64,000 bases of DNA, taken from assembly GCF_014168535.1 (NCBI RefSeq), contig NZ_CP060007.1, positions 496,001 to 560,000 on the forward strand, read 5' to 3'. The translations under genes were made by a program, and so were the position numbers. A model generated the notes under the pieces. The model worked only from the letters and a program-made list of their open reading frames with translations, was not told the origin of the DNA and ran no database searches. Source of the DNA: Lacibacter sediminis (lineage in GTDB: Bacteria; Bacteroidota; Bacteroidia; Chitinophagales; Chitinophagaceae). Shown here piece by piece: positions 26,183-35,900 of this stretch (position 1 is its first letter; the number at the start of each line of letters is the position of its first letter).

Positions 26183-27601
26183 ATGAAAAAAGCAATACAG
26201 GTTTTTGTCTTTTTATTTTCTTTTGGAAGCGTGTATGCCCAATCAAACGGAGCAGACGGTTCTTCTTTATTTAGTGCAGAACAATTGCGTGCAGATCTTG
26301 ATTCACTTCATAGCTGGGTACTTTCTTCTCACCCAAAACTGTACAGTAATGCTGACAGCATGGCAACAGAAAAAAAGTGGCAGCAAGTACGGAGTGAATT
26401 AAAAAGCAGCATGTCCCGTTCGGCATTTATGAAAATACTTGCTCCTTTGCTGGCCCAGTATAATGATGCTCATACGTTTGTTGAAACTGATTTTGAAAGT
26501 CCGGATCTGCTGGTATTTAAAGCAAATGGCGGTCGTTTTCTTTCTTATGAAGTAACCATAGAGGGAAATGAAGTTTGGGTTAAAAAGGATATTGATTCAC
26601 TTGTACAGGTTAAACCCGGCAGCCGCATTTTATCCATCAACGATAAACCAATACAGGAAATTATAACCGAGTTGTACAATGCCATGTCGGGTGATTACAA
26701 AGCGAATCGTCTTGCAAGTGTGTCACGGTTATTTGGATTTCTATTGTGGAATCAATACAGTTGGTCGGCACCATTCTCCATTCAATTAAAAGAACCTGAT
26801 GGAGCGGTAAGAAGTATAAAATCGTCTGCAGTTTCAGTTGATGATTATCTCAAGAATTTATTTCCTTCACCTTTATGGACGATGGATATTTATCCCGACG
26901 AAAATTTAGCTGTTATTGAATGCAGAAGTTATTCGGGTAATATGGAGCGCATCCGTGAAAAGCTGGATTCATTTTTTACCATCATCAAACAAAAAAATAT
27001 TCAGCATGTAGCGCTTGATCTGCGCAGGAATGGTGGTGGTAATTCAGCGATCGGCACCTTGTTTTTATCTTATCTCACCCAAAAGCCGTTGATATCGGTT
27101 AATTCAAAATCATTTCGTGAATCAAAACGATTACATGAATTACCTGCAGACTTTTGGCTGAAGAAGCAGTTTGATAATGCGTTAAAAACCTGGAAAAGAG
27201 ATGGAGAATTTCTTACCACTTATTTTGAGTCAGACAGTCCGCCTGCATTAGCAAAGCCCGAGTTGTTTTTTAGAGGTCAGTTTTATTTACTTACCAGTGC
27301 CCGCACTTATTCATCGGCACACATGACGGCCATGCAGGTGAAATGTTCGAACCTGGGAGTGATCATTGGTCAGCCAACAGGCGAGCAAATTGATCTTACG
27401 GGAGAGATACTCAGCAGTAAATTACCCAACACAAATATCTTGGTGTATATCCCCACAGCTAGGTTTACTGCTTCCTGTAAATGGAAAGAAAAGATGGGTG
27501 TGCAGCCGGATCATATTGTTGCATTTGATCCAAAGCATTTAACACATGCTGTCGATACAGAAATTGCTTACCTCAAGCAACTCATCAAAACAAAAAAGTG
27601 A
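26183..27601 (+). CDS. S41-family (C-terminal processing-like) peptidase, exported
   Basis: 472 residues from the ATG at 26183 (MKKAIQVFVFLFSFGSVYAQ), which provides the signal peptide. A PDZ-like segment (VKPGSRILSINDKPIQEIITELY) precedes the catalytic domain with ALDLRRNGGGNSAIGTLFLSYL and LTSARTYSSAHMTAMQVK, where the S41 nucleophile Ser is expected. It is probably periplasmic. No family-specific substrate can be inferred. It has 115 bp between it and the CPBP gene. Confidence 0.87.
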   Translation: MKKAIQVFVFLFSFGSVYAQSNGADGSSLFSAEQLRADLDSLHSWVLSSHPKLYSNADSMATEKKWQQVRSELKSSMSRSAFMKILAPLLAQYNDAHTFVETDFESPDLLVFKANGGRFLSYEVTIEGNEVWVKKDIDSLVQVKPGSRILSINDKPIQEIITELYNAMSGDYKANRLASVSRLFGFLLWNQYSWSAPFSIQLKEPDGAVRSIKSSAVSVDDYLKNLFPSPLWTMDIYPDENLAVIECRSYSGNMERIREKLDSFFTIIKQKNIQHVALDLRRNGGGNSAIGTLFLSYLTQKPLISVNSKSFRESKRLHELPADFWLKKQFDNALKTWKRDGEFLTTYFESDSPPALAKPELFFRGQFYLLTSARTYSSAHMTAMQVKCSNLGVIIGQPTGEQIDLTGEILSSKLPNTNILVYIPTARFTASCKWKEKMGVQPDHIVAFDPKHLTHAVDTEIAYLKQLIKTKK

Positions 27602-27611
27602 TTTTCCCCCG

Positions 27612-27683
27612 ACAGATCATGCAATGAAATATGCAGTTCATGCATGTGCAATTAGTGAAGGCCTTTAGTGTGGATTAAGTTTG
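27612..27683 (+). promoter_or_regulatory. LytTR-like repeat pair and -7 box of the glycosyltransferase gene
   Basis: ACAGATCAT (27612), N12, GCAGTTCAT (27633), 34 bp, then a perfect -7 box TAAGTTTG (27676..27683). AAACCTTATCA follows in the leader. Confidence 0.8.
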
Positions 27684-27717
27684 TTCATCATTATAAACCT
27701 TATCAATTTATTCTACC

Positions 27718-29073
27718 ATGAACAAACAACTTAATGCGGGTAACGGAAAAAAAATCCTGTTTGCCTCAGTTCCTGCCGATGGGCATTTCAATCCACTTAC
27801 AGGGTTGGCTAAACACCTGCAATCACTCGGGTATGAAGTGCGCTGGTACACTTCATCGCACTATGCACCTAAATTAAAAAAGCTAGGCATTCCTCACTAT
27901 CCATTTGTGAAGGCAATGGATGTTACTGCCGATACTGTAGATGAAATATTTCCTGAACGTGCTAAGATCAAGAACAAAATCAAAAAGCTTAATTATGATT
28001 TCATGAATTATTTCATTCTTCGTGCACCTGAATATTACGAGGATATAAAAAACATTTACAAAGATTTTAAATTTGACCTGTTTGTTGCGGATGTGTTATT
28101 TACAGGTATCCCATTTGTAAATGATCTCATGGATATTCCCGTTTTTTCTATGGGTATCGTTCCATTGATGCAAACTTCAAAAGATCTGCCACCTGCAGGT
28201 TTGGGGTTAACACCAGGCACTACATGGCTTAGTAAAGTAAGAGACAGCATCCTTCGCTTTATGGCTGAAAATATTTTATTCAGCAAGTCAGATAAGCTGA
28301 TGAAAAAAATACTGGATGGATATTTTATTGATCATGATAATAAATTTCTCTTCGATCTTGGGATCAACAAGGCAACTTACTATTTGCAAAGCGGAACACC
28401 GGGTTTTGAATACAAGCGTAGCGATATGCTGGAAAATATCCGGTTTATTGGATCGCTGTTGCCATACAGCAGCAATCAAAACAAAGAGCAGTGGTTCGAT
28501 GAACGCCTGAATCAATACAAACGTGTAGTGCTTGTAACACAGGGAACGGTAGAAAAAGACATCAATAAATTATTAATTCCAACTATTGAAGCATTTAAAC
28601 ATACAGACACGTTGGTGGTAGTTACAACCGGCGGATCACAAACGAATGAGTTGCGTGCAAAATATCCGTACAGCAATATCATCATCGAAGATTTTATTGC
28701 CTTTAATGACATTATGCCGTATGCCGATGTGTATGTAACCAATGGCGGTTACGGCGGCGTAATGCTGGCAATTGAAAACCGTGTGCCAATGGTAGCTGCA
28801 GGAGTGCATGAAGGCAAGAACGAAATATGTGCAAGGGTTGGTTACTTCAAGATTGGCATTGATCTGAAAACAGAATTACCTAAGGCTGAACAGATCAGGA
28901 AGGCTGTGGATGAAGTAACAGGCACAGATCAATACAAGATCAACATTCAAGACCTGGCTGATGAATTTCAGCAATATGATGCAAACGGGCTGTTTGCAAA
29001 CCTCGTTGCTGAAGTGTTGCAACCTGCAAATGATCTTTCCATTTCAAACAAATACAGCGAAAAAATATTTTAG
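27718..29073 (+). CDS. GT1-family (UGT/MGT-like) glycosyltransferase
   Basis: 451 residues with a two-domain GT-B layout. The N-terminal domain begins KKILFASVPADGHFNPLTGLAKHL. The C-terminal donor site region reads VLVTQGTVEKDINKLL, then VEDFI-like IIIEDFIAFNDIMPYADVYVTNGGYGGVMLAIENRVPMV, where the bacterial macrolide-type transferases have the HGG..T loop. Here the motif is TNGGYGG. It glycosylates a small lipophilic acceptor or lipid; the acceptor is unknown. It has its own LytTR-like promoter. Confidence 0.88.
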   Translation: MNKQLNAGNGKKILFASVPADGHFNPLTGLAKHLQSLGYEVRWYTSSHYAPKLKKLGIPHYPFVKAMDVTADTVDEIFPERAKIKNKIKKLNYDFMNYFILRAPEYYEDIKNIYKDFKFDLFVADVLFTGIPFVNDLMDIPVFSMGIVPLMQTSKDLPPAGLGLTPGTTWLSKVRDSILRFMAENILFSKSDKLMKKILDGYFIDHDNKFLFDLGINKATYYLQSGTPGFEYKRSDMLENIRFIGSLLPYSSNQNKEQWFDERLNQYKRVVLVTQGTVEKDINKLLIPTIEAFKHTDTLVVVTTGGSQTNELRAKYPYSNIIIEDFIAFNDIMPYADVYVTNGGYGGVMLAIENRVPMVAAGVHEGKNEICARVGYFKIGIDLKTELPKAEQIRKAVDEVTGTDQYKINIQDLADEFQQYDANGLFANLVAEVLQPANDLSISNKYSEKIF

Positions 29074-29082
29074 GGTTGACCG

Positions 29083-29118
29083 GCCTGGCCGGATGGTTTT
29101 TTAACCGTCCCGCCAGGC
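29083..29118 (+). terminator. Long hairpin directly after the glycosyltransferase stop codon
   Basis: GCCTGGC and GCCAGGC enclose a second near-complementary stretch (one mismatch, one G-U) around TTTT, forming a stem of about 16 bp. No T-run follows, so it may stabilise the 3' end rather than terminate. Confidence 0.55.
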
Positions 29119-29120
29119 TT

Positions 29121-29150
29121 ACAATTCATCCCCGTTTTTACTCAATTCAT
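29121..29150 (+). promoter_or_regulatory. LytTR-like repeat pair upstream of the kinase genes
   Basis: ACAATTCAT (29121), N12, TCAATTCAT (29142). The matching -7 box expected at 29185 is absent; the best candidate is GTAATTTG at 29204..29211, spaced 53 bp away. This is the best-conserved repeat pair, and it suggests autoregulation. Confidence 0.72.
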
Positions 29151-29221
29151 ACAGGATGATCCGTTTTTCCTTTCCATCGTATCAACAAAACCGGCAAAAG
29201 ATGGTAATTTGTAAAATAGAT

Positions 29222-30283
29222 ATGCAGATCAAATTACCATCTTATACCACAAGGGATTATGCGGTTCTTGCGATCATTCTGCTACCCATCAGCATCATTA
29301 TAAATTCTATTTTGCTGGGGGCAGGTTATTATTCAAGCCTGGGTGTTTTTTTACTTGCTACTGTTATAGGTTGTGCAGCTTTTGCGATCAACTTTACGCT
29401 TTGTGGCGGATGGGCCGTACTCATGAAAAAACGCTTTCCCGAAGAGAGCCAGGTAGGCACCCGGCTGACATTCATGATCCTAACGTTTATCGTTATTACG
29501 GGTTTGTTTTTATACCTCATGTTCAGAGGTTACGAACAGATTGAGTTGTTTAATTACAGGTTTAATGAGAACAATTTTTTTTTAGCATATGTCGGCATGG
29601 GTATCGTTAACGTATTCATCACGTTGATGATGGAAGGGGTAGACCGCTATGAAAAATGGAAGGATAGTTTAAAGGAAACAGAAGAGCTGCAAAAAGTATT
29701 CAGGCAAAGTCAGTTGCAGGGTTTAAAAAGCCAACTCAATCCTCATTTTCTTTTTAACAGTTTAAATTCTTTATCAAGTCTTATCAGCGAAGATGAAGAT
29801 CAGGCCGAACGTTTCCTGAATGAAATGAGTAAAGTATACCGTTATATGCTGCGGAACGATGAGGATCAGATGGTATCGTTAGAAACAGAATTGCAGTTTG
29901 TAGATTCTTATCTCTATTTGTTGAAAGCCAGGTATGGTGACGGGTTGCAGCTGTCAGTAAATGTATCGGATACAGCGGCACAGACAATGCTGCCACCTTT
30001 ATCGCTACAGGTGTTGATCGAAAATGCATTCACACAAAACAGCATGAGTAAAGCAGCTCCGTTGAAAATATATATTGAATCAGAAGATGATAAATGGATC
30101 GTTGTGCGAAATAATCTGCAACCGAAAGTAGTTGCGGAAACTGTTGATGTGGAAGCAGGGCTCGATAACCTGATCAACCGCTACCAGTTGATCAATCGCT
30201 CTGAAGTCATCATCACCGATCAGCCGGGTGAACGAATTATACGTTTACCACTGATCTGCAAAAAAGCGGAGGTGATATTATGA
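29222..30283 (+). CDS. LytS-type sensor histidine kinase, first of a pair
   Basis: 353 residues from the ATG at 29222; ATGs at 29156 and 29201 are possible, but 29156 would begin within 6 bp of the repeat pair. Four transmembrane helices (about 12-33, 40-65, 80-100, 120-138) are followed by the His_kinase dimerisation line SQLNPHFLFNSLNSLSSLI with H175. The ATP-binding part reads LQVLIENAFTQNSM, in which the usual KH of the N-box is replaced by TQ, and a later GLDNLINRYQL. It may therefore be a weak kinase working as a heterodimer with the next protein. Its stop overlaps the next start by 4 bp. Confidence 0.88.
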   Translation: MQIKLPSYTTRDYAVLAIILLPISIIINSILLGAGYYSSLGVFLLATVIGCAAFAINFTLCGGWAVLMKKRFPEESQVGTRLTFMILTFIVITGLFLYLMFRGYEQIELFNYRFNENNFFLAYVGMGIVNVFITLMMEGVDRYEKWKDSLKETEELQKVFRQSQLQGLKSQLNPHFLFNSLNSLSSLISEDEDQAERFLNEMSKVYRYMLRNDEDQMVSLETELQFVDSYLYLLKARYGDGLQLSVNVSDTAAQTMLPPLSLQVLIENAFTQNSMSKAAPLKIYIESEDDKWIVVRNNLQPKVVAETVDVEAGLDNLINRYQLINRSEVIITDQPGERIIRLPLICKKAEVIL

Positions 30284-31371
30284 GTAAGTGGAATAAACCA
30301 ACGAAACTGCAGCTGTATTCTTTTGTGGCATCAATGCCGATTATTGATATACTGCTCAACTTTATTTTATACGATGAAAAGCTGTTTCATGAGATCAATA
30401 TCTGGCTCGTTTCTTTTCCACTCATCTTCGTTATTGGAATAGGCTCATGGCGAGGCCATGTATTTATCGGCAATTATATCAAGCATCGTTTTCATGGGCT
30501 AAAGCAAACAAAGAAGAGGATATTGCTGCAGTCATTCTGCCTTATTCCTTTCATGTCGTTCTCTGTTACGCTGATCTTCCTGTTTTATGATGCATTTCAT
30601 ATTCTTGGTTATCATTTCTCAACGGAAGATTTTAAACAGGGATTGATCGTGGGCTTTTGTGTGAACCTGATCTTTGAAACATTGTATGAAGCGGATTATG
30701 TATTGGAGCGTTACAAAGAAAGTGTAGAGGAAAAACAACACATGCAGCAGCTTTCTATGTTTCATGAATTTGATAGCTTAAAAAACCAGGTTAATCCGCA
30801 TTTCCTGTTTAATTGTTTTAACACGCTTTCATCACTTATCAGCGAAGACAAAAAGAAAGCAGAAAAATTTTTGAATGAGTTAAGTAAAGTGTATCGCTAC
30901 CTGTTGCGTAATAACGAAGATGGGTTGAGTACCGTGGATAATGAAATAAGGTTTATCCGTTCATACTATCAATTGTTGCAAACAAGACATGGCGAAGCGG
31001 TACAGTTGAATATTGAAATTGACAAGCGCTACGATTCGTATATGCTGCCCTCTCTTACCTTACAATTACTGGTTGAGAATGTGGTGAAGCATAATGTGCT
31101 TTCGAAGAATAAGCCATTGGTGATCGATATTTTTACCACTGCCGGCAACAAACTGGTAGTGAACAATAACCTGCAACGTCGTACGGTGAAAGCACCGAGT
31201 AATAAAGTGGGATTGGAAAACATTCGTGCAAAGTATGATTTGCTGAAGCAACCGGGTTTCCAGGTAATGGAAGATGAAAAGAATTATACCGTGGTGCTTC
31301 CGCTTATCTGGAATAACAATGGAGAAATGAAGAGGGCCATATTAACGGAAGCAAAGAACAGCTTAACATAA
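30280..31371 (+). CDS. LytS-type sensor histidine kinase, second of a pair
   Basis: 363 residues with four predicted transmembrane helices in the first 135. The phospho-acceptor line is NQVNPHFLFNCFNTLSSLISED (H174), and the N-box is complete, LLVENVVKHNVL, with GLENIRAKYDLL as G-box. It is a paralogue of the preceding kinase, coupled to it by an ATGA overlap. It should phosphorylate the LytTR regulator 92 bp downstream. The stimulus is unknown; the sensor part is only the membrane region. Confidence 0.93.
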   Translation: MSKWNKPTKLQLYSFVASMPIIDILLNFILYDEKLFHEINIWLVSFPLIFVIGIGSWRGHVFIGNYIKHRFHGLKQTKKRILLQSFCLIPFMSFSVTLIFLFYDAFHILGYHFSTEDFKQGLIVGFCVNLIFETLYEADYVLERYKESVEEKQHMQQLSMFHEFDSLKNQVNPHFLFNCFNTLSSLISEDKKKAEKFLNELSKVYRYLLRNNEDGLSTVDNEIRFIRSYYQLLQTRHGEAVQLNIEIDKRYDSYMLPSLTLQLLVENVVKHNVLSKNKPLVIDIFTTAGNKLVVNNNLQRRTVKAPSNKVGLENIRAKYDLLKQPGFQVMEDEKNYTVVLPLIWNNNGEMKRAILTEAKNSLT

Positions 31372-31463
31372 AAGAGTAAAATTTTTGCGGTGACATTTAT
31401 AAAGTCGAATGCAAAAAAATCAGGTCAAACAACATGAGGCAATAATCAACAAAAAACAGGCAA

Positions 31464-32243
31464 ATGAGAATACTTATTGTAGAAGATGAAGAACTGGCAG
31501 TAAAGAAACTGCAAAAAACATTAGCGGCGGTTGACGCAACGGCGTCAGTAATTGGCGTTACAGACAGTATAAAAGCAACAGTCGACTGGTTGCAAAGCAA
31601 TCAGCAACCCGATCTTATCCTGATGGATATTGAGCTTGCTGATGGGCAGAGCTTTGAAGTGTTTAATTTAACAGAAGTAAAGAGCCCTGTGATCTTTACT
31701 ACTTCGTATGACGAGTATGCATTAAAGGCATTCAAAGTAAACAGCGTAGACTATTTACTGAAACCGATACAAAAAGAAGAGTTGCAGGCAGCCTTGCAGA
31801 AATACCGTCACCTGCATGCAACTGCAAAAGCACCCGATGGGAAATCGGATATGAATCTTGAAAGCCTTGTTCGTGAGCTGCAACAGAAACTTCAGCCGAA
31901 AGAATACAGGAAGCGTTTCCTGGTGAAGCATGCACAGAAACTGGTTTCAGTTGAAATTGATGAGATCGCTTATTTCTATAGCGATGGCCGTCTTAATTTT
32001 TTTAAAACAAGCGATAACAAAAAATATGTGGTTGATTACACGATGGATGAATTGGAAGATATGCTTGATCCGGAGAAGTATTTCCGTATCAGCCGTTCAT
32101 TCTATGTTTCAGTGAGCAGTATTGATAAGATCGACGATTACTTTGGTAACAGACTTATTCTGCAATTGAAACCTGCAGTGGATAAGGAAGCATTGGTGAG
32201 CCGGGAGAAGGTGACAGAGTTTAAAAAGTGGATGGGTAAATAA
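31464..32243 (+). CDS. LytTR-family response regulator
   Basis: 259 residues. The receiver domain (1-120) has the acidic pocket VEDEE, the phospho-acceptor D55 in LILMDIEL, and the conserved Lys in DYLLKPI. A linker leads to a LytTR DNA-binding domain (about 150-259) with KRFLVKHAQKLVSVEIDEIAYFYSDGRLNFF and YFRISRSFYVSVSSIDKI. LytTR proteins bind two 9-bp direct repeats about 21 bp apart. Exactly such repeats stand before nine promoters in this neighbourhood, so it is the leading candidate for their regulator. Confidence 0.95.
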   Translation: MRILIVEDEELAVKKLQKTLAAVDATASVIGVTDSIKATVDWLQSNQQPDLILMDIELADGQSFEVFNLTEVKSPVIFTTSYDEYALKAFKVNSVDYLLKPIQKEELQAALQKYRHLHATAKAPDGKSDMNLESLVRELQQKLQPKEYRKRFLVKHAQKLVSVEIDEIAYFYSDGRLNFFKTSDNKKYVVDYTMDELEDMLDPEKYFRISRSFYVSVSSIDKIDDYFGNRLILQLKPAVDKEALVSREKVTEFKKWMGK

Positions 32244-32256
32244 CCTCTTTCACATA

Positions 32257-32289
32257 AAAAAAAGAACAGCATTTGCTGTTCTTTTTTTG
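32257..32289. terminator. Bidirectional terminator after the LytTR gene
   Basis: An A-run with GAACAG, loop ATTTG-like, and CTGTTC with a T-run form a symmetric hairpin between the convergent LytTR and GIN-domain genes. It can terminate transcripts from both sides. Confidence 0.88.
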
Positions 32290-32305
32290 TGTTAATAACA
32301 GGCTT

Positions 32306-32818
32306 TTATTTTCCTGTTCTGTTTCTGTATTCTCTGGGTAGTTTTTTATGAAATGTATAGCTGATGTCGTCACCGCTTCTGATCTCAATTTTTCCTGTTG
32401 ATTTCAGATTTACAACACAATCGTTATATATGTTGATTACAAGATCTTTCGATTTTAAGGTATTCATTCCTGTAACAAAAGAGTTCTCGTAAATATCAAC
32501 TACTGCAAGATTTTTTACCGGTAGCCCGATATAAATTTTATACTTAAAGCTTTTGTTTTTGCTTGCACCGATTGTTAGTATTCCGTTTTCCTGTTTTACG
32601 GAAATGTCACCGAAGAAAGTGCTATCGCCTTCAATGTATAGAATACCTGGTTCGTTGTCTTCGATCAATAACACATCAATTGAGGCGTTGATCACTAATT
32701 TTTGAAAAGGCTGTACGTTTACTTTAGTAATGGCTGATTTCCTTTTTTCTGTTGTTTGTGCTGAGGCTGCAGTAGTAACCAGCAAAAGAACTGCAGTGAG
32801 CAGGTGTTTTACGTTCAT
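32306..32818 (-). CDS. Exported GIN-domain (DUF2807-like) protein
   Basis: 170 residues with a signal peptide (TTAASAQ). The domain shows the GIN/DUF2807 pattern: VQPFQKLVINASIDVLLIEDNEPG, ISVKQENGILTIGASKN, IYIGLPVKNLAVVDIYENSFVTG and a repeated sheet to the end. These are putative surface adhesin-like or beta-helical proteins of Bacteroidota. The C-terminal part is shorter than the typical two-lobed member. Its promoter carries LytTR-like repeats. Confidence 0.8.
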   Translation of the reverse strand: MNVKHLLTAVLLLVTTAASAQTTEKRKSAITKVNVQPFQKLVINASIDVLLIEDNEPGILYIEGDSTFFGDISVKQENGILTIGASKNKSFKYKIYIGLPVKNLAVVDIYENSFVTGMNTLKSKDLVINIYNDCVVNLKSTGKIEIRSGDDISYTFHKKLPREYRNRTGK

Positions 32819-32854
32819 GATGAAAAGGTTTAATGATGATAAAGTTTAACTGTG

Positions 32855-32926
32855 CAAAGATGCTCAGCTGAGTGTACAGGAGAAAGACCAAACTGTATGA
32901 ATCGTTACAGCGGCCGTATGAAGTGA
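32855..32926 (-). promoter_or_regulatory. LytTR-like repeat pair and -7 box of the GIN-domain gene
   Basis: On the minus strand: TCACTTCAT (32926..32918), N12, ACGATTCAT (32905..32897), 34 bp, CATCTTTG (32862..32855). TTAAACCTTTTCATC precedes the start codon. Confidence 0.78.
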
Positions 32927-32940
32927 ATATGTTATGAAGA

Positions 32941-35900
32941 TTATACCACCGGAACAAGTAATACAAAAATGGAACTGCTTTTGTGTACCTGCACATCAAG
33001 CTGTGCCTTTATGGTTTTGAGCCGGTGTTCCATATCCTGCCGTTGCAGCAGATTATTGAGCTGTTGCATATCGCAGCAGTCGTTTTTAAACTGCATGGTA
33101 AATTGCAGTTTTGGTTTTTCGTAACTGATGTGAATATTACATTTTTGAGCGCCTGCATAGATGAGGCTTTTCACAGCTTCTTTAAACAAAAGAAATGATT
33201 CGTGGCGAAGTTTCATGTTGAGCGAAAGGGCTTCCACATTCTTATCAACTAAAATATCGATCTCGGCACCATTACGGTTGTTAAGTGCATCAAGGTATTC
33301 TTTCATGCGTTCAACCGTTTTCGACATGTTATCATTGTCGGGATCAATACTCCATAACATGTCATCCATTGCAATCATCATGTTATGACTTTTAGCGTGG
33401 ATCTGCTCAATATATTCTTTTGATTTTTCAGGATCTTTATCTGCTTTCAACTTTGCCATTTCACTCAGGATATTAATATTGTTGAGTGCCGTATTCACTT
33501 CTTTATGCAGATTATCTGCAATGCCACTGCGCATTTCCTGCATGGCTTCCTTCCGTTTCATCCGTTCACGATCCAGCCAGAAGATAATTGCACCACCGGC
33601 CAAGATCAGCAAACTGTAAAACCACCACGATTTCCAGAATGGAGCATTCATTTTAATCCGCAAATTTGTTTGTTGCTCCGTAAAGCGCCCTTCTTCATCC
33701 ATAATCCGTAAACGGAAAGTATAAGTGCCATTTGGAAGGTAAGAATACACTGCCTGGTTATTATTATCTGCAGATTGCCAGTCTTTATCAATCTTATCCA
33801 TTTTATATTGAATAATGCTGGAACTGCCGTATTGCAGGCTTGAGAATTCAATAATGACTGAATTGTTTCCCGGCTTTAAGTTAATAAGATCAAGCTTCAG
33901 TAACGAATCAACCGGGATTGACTTATTGCGCACTTTAAAATCGGTAATGATTGCTTTGGGTTTGGCATTGTTGAGAATAATTGAAACCGGATCAAACGCA
34001 ACAAATTGATTACTGCTGCCAAAAAGTAAACGGCCATCACTCAGGCGTCTTGATGAGGCAAGAATAAAATCTTCGTTATCAATACCGTCTGTTTTCCCAA
34101 AACGGATGAAAAGATTTTTTTGAATATTGATACGATACAATCCGCTGGTGCTGGAAAGCCATACATAACCATTACGGTCTTTCTCCAATGACGCAATGTA
34201 ACCGGAAATCGTTTCAGCGTTACCGAGTAATTTCGATTTTTTGGTTTGCCTGTTAAATAATAATATCTGCGAGCCGGTAGTGATGATCATTGTACTGTCA
34301 TTATATTCCAATACAGAGGATACGCCCTCCTGAGGGAGTTTGTAAGCACCTTTTCCGTCTAAACTAAAATGGTAGATTACTTTATCTGTTGCGGGATCAC
34401 ATGCATAAATACCAAAATTTGCAAATGCTATCCAAACTAACCCCTTTGAATCAACAATGATCTTATTTACCTGGTTTGCGGGTAATGATGTAACCAGTTT
34501 TATGCCGTTTGTATAATCTTTATTTCCGGTTGTGGCGGTCCATTTATATAAACCGATCGACTGCATCCCAAACCAAAGATTACCCAATTTGTCTTCCACA
34601 AGTTGTCTTACTGTTCTATTCTGTAATGCCGGGGGATTATAATAAGCGGAAGTTCGTGTCTGTTGATTCACTTTAATAAATCCCGGCTGGGCCGAAAGCC
34701 ATATCGTGTTACTGTCTGATGAAGCAAACATACTCCATATTGAATAACTAAGTCGCTCGTCGATACCTTTAACATTGATGGGGAGAGGTTTTAAATTTTT
34801 ATCATAGTGGTAAAGCCCATCGCCCCATGCAGAAGTAAGGATGGTGCCATCTTTCATCTCAATTGCCGCCAGAACGCCACCTCTCCCAGGCCTTTCGGTC
34901 ACACGGTTTATATGAGCTATATTCTGAAAAACATGCTGCGCCGGGTTGAAGCGATATAATCCATTGTTATTTGTAGCAACCCAGATATTATTTTCACGAT
35001 CCTCAGTTAAGCCACGAACATGTTCATAAGCAATGCTTCGTTCAGATGTATAACCGTTGTTTACAAAATCGAAGATTTTTGTTCGTTCATTAAAGCGTGC
35101 AAACACCTGTAGGCCACGTATCCATATGCTGCCATCTTTCTGTTCAAGAAAACCATGTACTTCGTAATAGGATTTAAGATAGCCGTGGAGTTCTGCTGCA
35201 GATAAATGCAGATCATTTTTTTTCAGGTCGTAAGAATAAATATAAGGGAATCCGGGGCCCCAGTTTAAGAACCAAACCCTGTTCTTTGAATCAAAAAAAT
35301 AAACGTATGGGGTGATTTTTCCTTTGAACTGATCGATGATTTTTTCTTTATCAATATTATTAAAAGCAGTGCTTAAATTATTTGTTGCTTCATTGAAAAT
35401 AGCAATCGTTCCATCTTTGGTTGTAAACCAGTATTTACCCGAGCCCGGCTGCTGTGCAAAATCGCCAATATTCCATCCTTCCGGAATTTTAAAACGTTTA
35501 TGTGCGGATACAAATGTGTGCTTGCTTACATCATAGACTAATAATTCATGACCTCCCAGCAGCAGAAACAAATCGCCTTTACTGTCCAGTATTATTTTTT
35601 TAACTGAAGTTGCTGTTGCATACTTATTAAGCGCATAAACCGTGGCTTCGTTGAACCTGAAATTCTTTGTGCTGAAAATACCGATGTGCCCATCGGAAAG
35701 TAACACCCAAAGATTTTTACTGCTGTCGATGAGTAATTGCGTGATAGGGTTAGATGGTATGGTTGTATTATCGTTTTTGCGATGCCGGAATGTCTTGTAA
35801 CGGATACCATCAAAACGCTGCAGCCCATCAACCGAACCTGTCCAGATATATCCCTGCTCATCCTGCACCACTGTATTCACCTGATTCGATAAAAGGCCGG

